Shown here in pieces: positions 5,957 to 11,202 of a stretch of 11,202 bases of DNA. This DNA comes from an uncultured bacterium. Lineage in GTDB: Bacteria > Cyanobacteriota > Vampirovibrionia > Gastranaerophilales > Gastranaerophilaceae. The stretch's first letter is position 1. Every line of letters starts with the position of its first letter. Below the pieces are notes generated by a model that saw only the letters and a list, made by a program, of their open reading frames with translations, did no database searches and was not told the DNA's origin. The stretch is from assembly GCA_946183815.1 (NCBI GenBank), contig CAMHDG010000023.1, positions 1 through 11,202 of the forward strand, read 5' to 3'. The position numbers were made by a program, and so were the translations under genes.

Positions 5957-6427
5957 TTAATTATTATTTATTTTATTTATAACATTTGTTGTGGATTTAC
6001 CCTGAACAAACTCGATAAATTCCACTCTTGTATTATTTTTAATCATAATTTCACGTTCAGGAAGGGTATCCATTGTGTAATCAGCCCCTTTTGTATAGAC
6101 ATCAGGTTTAATTTCGTCTAAAAGCAACGCAGGACTATCTTCATCAAATAAAACAACAAAATCGACACAACTTAACGCTGTCAAAATTTCGGCTCTATCT
6201 GATTCATTATTTATCGGGCGACCTTCTCCTTTTATACTTCTGACTGATTTATCAGAATTTAACAATATTAGCGAATAATCAGCGAACGATTTTGTTTTTT
6301 GCAAATATCTCACATGTCCGACATGTAAAATATCAAAGCAACCGTTAGTTGCAACAACTGTCTTGCCTGCATCATGCAAGTTCTTTACAAAATCTGCTAT
6401 ACTCTTTCTACTTATTACTTGTCCCAT
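5957..6427 (-). CDS. rfaE2: D-glycero-beta-D-manno-heptose 1-phosphate adenylyltransferase (RfaE2/HldE C-terminal type)
   Basis: 156 residues, matching the stand-alone adenylyltransferase half of HldE. It makes ADP-heptose from heptose 1-phosphate and ATP, the donor for heptose in the LPS inner core. TNGCFDILHVGH (27-38) holds the nucleotidyltransferase HxGH motif, KGADYT (113-118) is characteristic of the RfaE2 group, and GKSTT (143-147) is the second ATP-binding motif. The kinase half (RfaE1) is not adjacent and must be elsewhere if the pathway is complete. It is the first gene of the rfaE2-lpxD-lpxC-fabZ operon, with a ribosome site AGAGG and an extended -10 promoter just upstream. A related glycerol-3-phosphate cytidylyltransferase is less likely given the KGADYT and STT context. 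Confidence 0.9.
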   Translation of the reverse strand: MGQVISRKSIADFVKNLHDAGKTVVATNGCFDILHVGHVRYLQKTKSFADYSLILLNSDKSVRSIKGEGRPINNESDRAEILTALSCVDFVVLFDEDSPALLLDEIKPDVYTKGADYTMDTLPEREIMIKNNTRVEFIEFVQGKSTTNVINKINNN

Positions 6428-6444
6428 AATTACCTCTATGACTA

Positions 6445-6453
6445 ATTATACCA
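6445..6453 (-). promoter_or_regulatory. Extended -10 promoter of the rfaE2-lpxD-lpxC-fabZ operon
   Basis: On the minus strand TGGTATAAT is a perfect extended -10 (TGn plus TATAAT). No good -35 is seen, which is acceptable for this promoter class. Transcription would start at about 6438-6439, giving a leader of only about 11 bases with the ribosome site AGAGG (6433-6437) near the RNA 5' end. An inverted repeat lies just upstream at 6477-6495. Confidence 0.55.
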
Positions 6454-6476
6454 AAAAGGGAATACGAATTTTGCCC

Positions 6477-6495
6477 ATGTTAAAAAATGTAACAT
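6477..6495. promoter_or_regulatory. Inverted repeat upstream of the rfaE2 promoter, possible operator
   Basis: ATGTTA (6477-6482) and TAACAT (6490-6495) are perfect inverted 6-mers separated by seven bases. They sit about 24-50 bases upstream of the -10 box, where an activator or repressor could bind. The DNA is AT-rich, so chance is a serious alternative. Confidence 0.25.
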
Positions 6496-6658
6496 CTAAA
6501 TGTAAAACAACACACATATAATATCTTATCCAACATTTAATATTACTACATGCATCTTAATTAGAATAAATAACTTGTTTCACACAGTTTATACGAGTAT
6601 AAAGCAAAGACTGGCAAAACAAAATAAAAAAGATAATACAAAAAAAAAAGAAAATGAT

Positions 6659-6695
6659 AAAAAAATCAGGACATATATTGATATGCCCCGATTTT
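6659..6695 (-). terminator. Intrinsic terminator of the birA-oadGAB operon
   Basis: The arms 6662-6676 and 6681-6695 pair around a 4-nt loop. On the plus strand two A:C mismatches break the stem. On the minus strand these become G:U pairs, so the stem is continuous and is followed by a run of seven T (6659-6665). The orientation is therefore minus, 20 bp after the oadB stop. Confidence 0.85.
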
Positions 6696-6714
6696 ATATA
6701 ATATAATTTAATTA

Positions 6715-7881
6715 TTATTTGCAAAGAGCCAAAAGTACACCTGCTGCAACAGCAGAACCGATTACGCCCGCAACATTAGGTCCCATAGCATGCATAAGCA
6801 GGAAGTTTTGAGGGTTTTCCTCTAAACCAACCTTATTTGATACACGTGCAGCCATAGGCACTGCTGATACACCCGCTGAACCAATAAGCGGATTGATTTT
6901 TTCTTTTGAACAAAGGTTCATAAGTTTTGCCATCAACACCCCACCGGCAGTTGCAAGTGAGAATGCAATAATACCCAATACTAATATTTTCAATGTTTCA
7001 AGGGTTAAGAAATGGTCTGCTGAAAGTTTTGAACCAACCGCTAACCCCAAGAAAATTGTAATAATATTGATTAAAGCGTTCTGCATAGTGTCTGATAATC
7101 TGTCAACAACACCACATTCCTTACACAAGTTCCCAAATGTCAACATACCAACAAGCGGACAAGCATCAGGAAGAAGAATTGCACAAAGTAACAATACAAC
7201 AAGAGGGAAAACAATTTTTTCACGTTTTGTAACCTCTCTTAATTGTGTCATCTGGATTTTTCGTTCTTCTTTTGTCGTCAACAATTTCATAATAGGAGGT
7301 TGAATAACAGGAACAAGTGCCATATAAGAATATGCGGCAACTGCAATAGCAGGTAACAAATGTTCTGCCAATCTTGATGTAACGAAGATTGATGTAGGGC
7401 CATCAGCACCTCCAATAATACCGATAGCACCTGCTTCAGGCAAAGTGAAACCTAAACAAAGAGCCAAAAGTAATGCCCCAAAGATACCGAACTGAGCAGC
7501 ACCACCTAAAAGTGCTGTTTTTGGGTTTGCAATAAGCGGACCAAAGTCAGTCATTGCACCAACACCCATAAAGATAATCAATGGGAAAATACCTATTGCA
7601 GGGTCAATACCCACCTTATAAACAAATGCCTGAAAACTATGGTCACAAGGGAAGTTTGCTATCAAACCACCAAATGCGATAGGAACAAGCAACAACGGTT
7701 CAAACTGTTTCTTGATACCTAACCAAAGTAAAAACAAACATATAACAATCATTATAGGCATGCCATAAGCATGTAAAAATCCTTCAACCGCACTCATTCC
7801 CGGTTCAGGCTGCTGGATAAAATTCATTATACCTGTGGAGTGCCAGAGGGAATTTAAACCACTTTGTATATCTATACTCAT
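6715..7881 (-). CDS. oadB: Oxaloacetate decarboxylase, beta subunit (sodium-pumping)
   Basis: 388 residues of a multi-pass inner-membrane protein that decarboxylates carboxybiotin and couples this to sodium export. The family's key region GGADGPTSIF (157-166) holds Asp160, equivalent to the sodium-binding Asp of characterised OadB. The C-terminal GPNVAGVIGSAVAAG (367-381) carries the conserved Asn and Ser. About nine to eleven hydrophobic segments are visible. The ribosome site AAGGAGGG overlaps the region just after the oadA stop, 14 bp upstream. The same family serves methylmalonyl-CoA and glutaconyl-CoA decarboxylases, and oxaloacetate is chosen because the alpha subunit carries a pyruvate/oxaloacetate-type carboxyltransferase. 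It is the last gene of the operon, with a terminator 20 bp beyond. Confidence 0.93.
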   Translation of the reverse strand: MSIDIQSGLNSLWHSTGIMNFIQQPEPGMSAVEGFLHAYGMPIMIVICLFLLWLGIKKQFEPLLLVPIAFGGLIANFPCDHSFQAFVYKVGIDPAIGIFPLIIFMGVGAMTDFGPLIANPKTALLGGAAQFGIFGALLLALCLGFTLPEAGAIGIIGGADGPTSIFVTSRLAEHLLPAIAVAAYSYMALVPVIQPPIMKLLTTKEERKIQMTQLREVTKREKIVFPLVVLLLCAILLPDACPLVGMLTFGNLCKECGVVDRLSDTMQNALINIITIFLGLAVGSKLSADHFLTLETLKILVLGIIAFSLATAGGVLMAKLMNLCSKEKINPLIGSAGVSAVPMAARVSNKVGLEENPQNFLLMHAMGPNVAGVIGSAVAAGVLLALCK

Positions 7882-7895
7882 AATTTATGCCCTCC

Positions 7896-9683
7896 TTATC
7901 CTAAAACAACCAATGCCTGACCGTTAACAACCTTGTCACCCTGTGAAACAAGAACAGACTGAACAGTACCTGCTTTTGGAGATTTAACTTCAATTTCCAT
8001 TTTCATTGCTTCAAGAACGAGAAGAACATCACCTTCAGCAACCTCTGTTCCCTCTGGTGCTTCTATTCTCAAAACGTTACCTGGAACACCTGCTTTAACT
8101 TCTTCACCATCGCCTGATGTTGCAGGAGCACTTTCAATACCTTCTTTAACATTGATATCGTAAGTTTTACCATTAACAGTCGCCTTATCACCGTCAAGTT
8201 TAACCGCATAATTTTTACCGTTAACTTTAACTGTGTATTCATTTCCGCCTGCAGATACAGTTGAAACTTCTTTTGCAGGTTCATTCTTACGAACACCGAT
8301 AACACCGTTACCTTGTAAGAACATAATACCTTTATCTTTACAAGCGGCAGAGATAAAGATATTTTCATCATTAACCTCAAGATTAGCATCTACCAATCTC
8401 TTTGTAGCCGCTTCAATACCTTTTGAAGGATCTTTATCATTTAAGTCAACAACTAATTCTGTTGTAGGTTCAAGACCAAGTTGGTCATGTGCAATTTTAA
8501 CGATTTCAGCATCAGGTTCACAAGGTGTTTTACCAAAATAACCCAATACCATTTTCCCGTAACCTTCTGCAATTTTCTTCCAGTTACCAAACATTACGTT
8601 ATTGAATGCTTGTTGGAAATAGAATTGAGAAACAGGGGTAACAGATGTAGCGAAGCCGCCCTTTTCAACAACTTCTTTCATTGCGGCAACAACTTCAGGG
8701 AATCTGTTCATAACACCGTTATCTCTCATCATTTGAGTGTTAGCAGTTAACGCACCACCCGGAAGCGGTGAAGATATAATCATAGGATTTACTGCTAATG
8801 CTTCAGGAGGCATGAAATAATCTTTCATACATTCTTTGAAAATTTCTTCTGTTTCCAAAATCTTATTAATATCAATACCTAAATCGTATTCAGAACCTTT
8901 AAGAGCATGCCACATAGAAACGATATCAGGTTGAGCAGTACCACCTGAAACAGGTTTCATTGATAAATCAATACCGTCAGCCCCGCCTCTTAATGCAGCA
9001 AGATAAGCAGCCAAACCTGTACCTGCTGTTTCGTGAGAGTGGAAACGGATATGAGCATCAGCCCCAAGGATTTCACGTGTTCTTTTTATTGTCTGATAAA
9101 CCTTTTCAGGAGCAGATGTGCCTGATGCGTCTTTGAATGCAAGACTGTCAAAAGGAATACCTGCATCAAGAATATTTCTCAATACTCTTTCATAGAACGC
9201 AACATCATGAGCACCTTCACAACCGATAGGTAATTCCATCATTGTGATTGTAACTTCGTGTTTAAGACCGTTATCCTTAATACATTGACCTGAATAAATA
9301 AGGTTGTTAACATCATTCAATGCATCAAAGTTTCTAACCGTTGTAACACCATGTTTTTTAAACATTTTTGCGTGTAAGTTAATAATATCTCTTGGTTGAG
9401 AATCAAGACCAACAACATTAACCCCTCTTGCTAAGGATTGAAGATTAACGTCAGGACCAACTGCTTCTCTGATTTTGTCCATTGTATCAAAAGCATTTTC
9501 TCTGCAATAGAAAATAGGGGATTGAAATCTTGCACCACCTGCTGTTTCAAAGTGTCTGATACCCGCATCAACAGCAGCCTGTAGTGCAGGAATAAAATCA
9601 TCTACGAATACACGAGCACCGTAAACCGATTGAAACCCGTCACGGAAAGATGTATCCATAACTTTAATTAATTTTTTAGTCAT
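7896..9683 (-). CDS. oadA: Oxaloacetate decarboxylase, alpha subunit (carboxyltransferase plus biotin carrier), divergent branch
   Basis: 595 residues from ATG at 9683. A longer frame begins at 9722 but would overlap the end of oadG, while AGAGG lies 9 bases before 9683 and family similarity starts at TKKLIKVMDTS. It transfers the carboxyl group of oxaloacetate to biotin. The TIM-barrel has SFRDGFQS with metal-binding Asp15, FDALND (119-124), FKDASG with the catalytic Lys184, the metal pair His215/His217 (HSHETAG) and PVSGGTAQPD (244-253). A conserved central domain follows (about 287-467), then a duplicated Y.V.VNGK.Y motif (483-508) and a biotinyl domain with EAMKME, the modified lysine being Lys561. 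The classical RDAHQS is replaced by RDGFQS, placing it in the PycB-like branch that I recall from epsilon-proteobacteria. Pyruvate carboxylase subunit B is the alternative, but oadG and oadB flank it. Confidence 0.9.
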   Translation of the reverse strand: MTKKLIKVMDTSFRDGFQSVYGARVFVDDFIPALQAAVDAGIRHFETAGGARFQSPIFYCRENAFDTMDKIREAVGPDVNLQSLARGVNVVGLDSQPRDIINLHAKMFKKHGVTTVRNFDALNDVNNLIYSGQCIKDNGLKHEVTITMMELPIGCEGAHDVAFYERVLRNILDAGIPFDSLAFKDASGTSAPEKVYQTIKRTREILGADAHIRFHSHETAGTGLAAYLAALRGGADGIDLSMKPVSGGTAQPDIVSMWHALKGSEYDLGIDINKILETEEIFKECMKDYFMPPEALAVNPMIISSPLPGGALTANTQMMRDNGVMNRFPEVVAAMKEVVEKGGFATSVTPVSQFYFQQAFNNVMFGNWKKIAEGYGKMVLGYFGKTPCEPDAEIVKIAHDQLGLEPTTELVVDLNDKDPSKGIEAATKRLVDANLEVNDENIFISAACKDKGIMFLQGNGVIGVRKNEPAKEVSTVSAGGNEYTVKVNGKNYAVKLDGDKATVNGKTYDINVKEGIESAPATSGDGEEVKAGVPGNVLRIEAPEGTEVAEGDVLLVLEAMKMEIEVKSPKAGTVQSVLVSQGDKVVNGQALVVLG

Positions 9684-9712
9684 TTTTATTTTCCTCTTAT
9701 AATGTAATAAAC

Positions 9713-9943
9713 TTATTTGCACGCTACTGCAGCCGCAATCGCAACTGCTATAGCATCATCATTTGATGTCGCAACAGGTTTTGCACCTGCCTGAGCAGGA
9801 ACTGCTTCAGGAAACCATTCGTTTAACTTTGCAACACACACTGACATAACATTCATTGCTATAATCAAAGTACATAAGAAAAGTAATACCGTACCCATCC
9901 CTATGCACATCATAACTAAGCCTTCGCTTAATATTTCGTTCAT
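9713..9943 (-). CDS. oadG: Oxaloacetate decarboxylase, gamma subunit
   Basis: 76 residues. The family pattern GLVMMCIGMGTVLLFLCTL is one membrane segment (about 8-33). It is followed by a short polar, Ala/Pro-rich linker and the conserved C-terminal segment DDAIAVAIAAAVA that contacts the alpha subunit. The gamma subunit anchors OadA to OadB and aids complex assembly. It overlaps the birA stop by four bases (ATGA, 9940-9943), so translation is likely coupled, with AGGAGAT located inside the end of birA. The start of oadA is 29 bp downstream. Confidence 0.88.
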   Translation of the reverse strand: MNEILSEGLVMMCIGMGTVLLFLCTLIIAMNVMSVCVAKLNEWFPEAVPAQAGAKPVATSNDDAIAVAIAAAVACK

Positions 9944-10659
9944 AATATATCTCCTATATAATATACTCTGTTGTTGTCATTTTCTTTTAGTACGAGTGAG
10001 CCTTTTTCCGTAACCCCCTGCGCTACTCCTTGATGTAGTTCTCCCAGTATATTTATGGTAATCTCTTTACCTAAAAACATCGCTCGTTGTTCATAATATT
10101 TTTTTATAAACGGAAACCCATCTGTAATAAAATTATCATATAACAAACAAAATTTTTCTAAAAGTTTTTCTAAAAATTTTTCTCGATTAACATTAACCCC
10201 AAGTTCATTAAAAATCGATGTTGCAGGCTTGTCAATCAGGTCAAGTTGTTCTGATTTCGTGTTCAGATTAACACCTATTCCCAAAGCCATCCCCTGAAAC
10301 TTTCCGCCTTGCGTTGTACCTTCTGCCAAAATTCCTGCAATCTTTTTACCATTAATCAGAACATCGTTTGGCCACTTGATTTGGGGTTTAAGATTATATT
10401 CTTCCTCAAGCACCATAGACAAAACTACCGATAAATATTGTGTAAGATTTGGAATATTCTTCAAATCATCAGTATCGGGTTTAATCACTATGGTTAAAAA
10501 AAGATTGTCCTCACCTGAATCAATCCATTTTCGCTCTAACCTGCCACGACCTGATGTCTGCCTGTCTGCATAAACAGCAGTTAAATTTTTTAATTCCGAC
10601 ATATTCTTTTTTACATAGTCGTTAGTAGAATTTATTTCATTTAAGTGCACTATATTCAT
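9940..10659 (-). CDS. birA: Biotin--[acetyl-CoA-carboxylase/decarboxylase] ligase BirA, no DNA-binding domain
   Basis: 239 residues, the short type lacking the N-terminal helix-turn-helix of E. coli BirA, so it should be only an enzyme and not a repressor. It activates biotin to biotinyl-AMP and attaches it to the lysine of carrier domains. Motifs are TSGRGRLERKW (35-45, biotinyl-AMP binding), KWPNDV (95-100), GKKIAGIL (104-111, with Lys106 matching the conserved catalytic lysine) and GIGVN (127-131). A C-terminal SH3-like domain runs from about 190. It heads the operon whose third gene, oadA, carries its substrate domain. No ribosome binding site is visible before ATG at 10659, and a candidate -10 box suggests a leaderless message. 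Confidence 0.93.
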   Translation of the reverse strand: MNIVHLNEINSTNDYVKKNMSELKNLTAVYADRQTSGRGRLERKWIDSGEDNLFLTIVIKPDTDDLKNIPNLTQYLSVVLSMVLEEEYNLKPQIKWPNDVLINGKKIAGILAEGTTQGGKFQGMALGIGVNLNTKSEQLDLIDKPATSIFNELGVNVNREKFLEKLLEKFCLLYDNFITDGFPFIKKYYEQRAMFLGKEITINILGELHQGVAQGVTEKGSLVLKENDNNRVYYIGDIL

Positions 10660-10665
10660 AAAACT

Positions 10666-10674
10666 ATTGTAACA
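10666..10674 (-). promoter_or_regulatory. Candidate extended -10 promoter for birA-oadGAB
   Basis: On the minus strand TGTTACAAT (TGn plus TACAAT, one mismatch to TATAAT) lies so that a start seven bases after its last base falls on the A of the birA ATG (10659). No -35 box is recognisable. The element overlaps the T-run of the preceding terminator. It is consistent with a leaderless birA mRNA, since no ribosome site is seen, but unproven. Confidence 0.4.
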
Positions 10675-10706
10675 AAAAAAAGACTGCCTTTCGGCAGTCC
10701 TTTTTT
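10674..10706 (-). terminator. Strong intrinsic terminator after the frameshifted gene
   Basis: Arms GACTGCC (10682-10688) and GGCAGTC (10693-10699) enclose a loop that reads GAAA on the minus strand. An outer G:U pair (10700/10681) and A:T pairs extend the stem, and eight T follow on the minus strand. Orientation is minus. It lies 15 bp after the stop at 10721 and separates that gene from birA. Confidence 0.92.
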
Positions 10707-10720
10707 ATAAAGATTTTTGA

Positions 10721-11046
10721 TTATGCATTTATCCCGCCTGATGAAGCGCTACTAACCGCACTAACAGCAGATGATGATTCAGATGATGAAGTTTGGCTTG
10801 TAGCAGCCTGTGCTTCTGCAACATTTGCAAAGCCGTAAGATTGAGCCATTTTTTCTGTTGATTTTTGCAGATTAATTAAATCTTCAACTGTACCATTCTT
10901 ATGCTCAATTGGATTTGCTACTTTATTTTCTTTTACGGTCTGGTTTCATCATATTCATCAAGAGATGAATTAGTTTCTTCTGCTTTTAAATTTTGAATTG
11001 GAGTAGTACTCGTAAATGCACCAAAATTAATTGCATCAATTTTCAT
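10721..11046 (-). pseudogene. Short Ser-rich protein gene, broken by a one-base frameshift
   Basis: From ATG at 11046, which has a good ribosome site (AGGAGAT, 11054-11060), the frame reads MKIDAINFGAFTSTT and continues for 34 residues to LDEYDE. It then runs into a stop three codons later. Adding one A to the AAA run at 10944-10946 (minus strand) restores a 108-residue frame (DENQTVKENK) through an amphipathic middle (EDLINLQKSTEKMAQSYGFANVAEAQAA) and a Ser/Ala-rich end (SSSESSSAVSAVSSASSGGINA) to the stop at 10721. The length of 326 bp equals 109 codons minus one base. A terminator follows 15 bp later, so the gene unit is otherwise complete. No function is recognised. It is either a recent pseudogene or a base missed in a homopolymer. 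There is no slippery heptamer for programmed shifting. Confidence 0.7.
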
Positions 11047-11112
11047 TTTTATAATCTCCTATTTTTCGCAAATTTATTATTACATATTATATAAAACTTA
11101 TCAAGATATTTT

Positions 11113-11122
11113 TTGCTAGCAA
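11113..11122. repeat. Perfect 10-bp palindrome
   Basis: TTGCTAGCAA is a perfect palindrome about 65 bases upstream of the frameshifted gene. An overlapping hairpin reading (TTTGCT/AGCAAA) is also possible. It could be an operator for that gene or for a plus-strand gene beyond the window edge. No other support. Confidence 0.3.
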
Positions 11123-11202
11123 GCAAATTTTATTATAAATCTTTAAATCATATTTATAATTCTTTTGTAGGATATATTTATAATAATATGAACAAATGTA
11201 AA

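Larger units (their letters stand above)
6428..6714. other. 287-bp non-coding stretch between the two minus-strand operons
   Basis: It holds the terminator of the oad operon (6659-6695) at one end and the rfaE2 promoter (6445-6453) at the other. Between them (about 6496-6658) is AT-rich sequence with long A-runs and no coding frame, RNA gene or repeat that I can support. Confidence 0.6.

Noticed and set aside
6893..7303. Plus-strand open frame of about 136 codons opposite oadB
   Set aside because: It is antisense to conserved membrane segments of oadB, with no ribosome site or promoter. Open antisense frames are expected from the codon use of the real gene.
8069..8389. Minus-strand open frame of about 106 codons inside oadA
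   Set aside because: It lies in another frame of oadA over its biotin-carrier end. It is very Leu/Lys-rich, has no ribosome site and reads like a shifted translation of the real gene.
8233..8750. Plus-strand open frames opposite oadA
   Set aside because: Antisense to conserved oadA sequence, with no start signals.
10376..10573. Plus-strand open frame opposite birA
   Set aside because: Antisense to the conserved KWPNDV and GRGR region of birA, with no ribosome site.
10930..10960. Programmed -1 frameshift in the gene at 10721-11046
   Set aside because: No X XXY YYZ slippery heptamer lies at the only place where the frames can join (GAT GAA ACC), and I see no following pseudoknot.
11188..11202. 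Start of a plus-strand gene at the right edge (ATG AAC AAA TGT AAA)
   Set aside because: Five codons only, no ribosome site at a proper distance, and very AT-rich. It cannot be judged without downstream sequence.

Overview
The window is low-GC DNA read with the standard code, from a Gram-negative, probably anaerobic bacterium. It carries lipid A/LPS-core genes (waaA, fabZ, lpxC, lpxD, a heptose adenylyltransferase) and a sodium-pumping, biotin-dependent oxaloacetate decarboxylase. A gut lineage such as Gastranaerophilales/Vampirovibrionia is my best guess. It rests on overall style (AT-richness, separate lpxC and fabZ, a short protein beginning MKI..INFG) and not on any marker gene, so confidence in it is low.

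Layout. 1-209: non-coding sequence with a 55-bp direct repeat (1-55 = 134-188) and three hairpins. 210-542: C-terminal fragment of a phage baseplate hub protein (XkdQ/YqbQ type), a prophage scar or contig-edge remnant. 515-1419: three small minus-strand genes, namely two paralogous secreted proteins sharing a YYEGCNDNI motif and one small membrane protein. 1589-2161: a charged helical protein of unknown function. 2225-3478: waaA on the plus strand, with a good sigma70-type promoter, convergent across a bidirectional terminator with a minus-strand operon rfaE2-lpxD-lpxC-fabZ (6427 down to 3533). 6428-6714: non-coding, holding that operon's promoter and the terminator of the next one. 10659-6715: a minus-strand operon birA-oadG-oadA-oadB. 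11046-10721: a short Ser-rich gene broken by a one-base frameshift, followed by a strong terminator.

How the genes fit together. LpxC and LpxD perform consecutive early steps of lipid A synthesis, FabZ competes for the same 3-hydroxyacyl-ACP pool, WaaA adds Kdo to the lipid A precursor, and the RfaE2-type enzyme makes nucleotide-activated heptose for the inner core. The second operon pairs biotin-protein ligase with the biotin-dependent pump it must modify: OadA carries the biotin and the carboxyltransferase, OadB is the membrane sodium-pumping decarboxylase, and OadG is the small membrane anchor. The OadA here looks like the divergent 'MDTSFRDGFQS' branch rather than the classical enterobacterial one.

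The parts that are not routine are the left 2.2 kb (repeat, phage scar, orphan secreted and membrane proteins), the birA-oad coupling with a possibly leaderless birA message, and the frameshifted gene at the right. I found no CRISPR array, tRNA, rRNA, transposase or clear new defence system.
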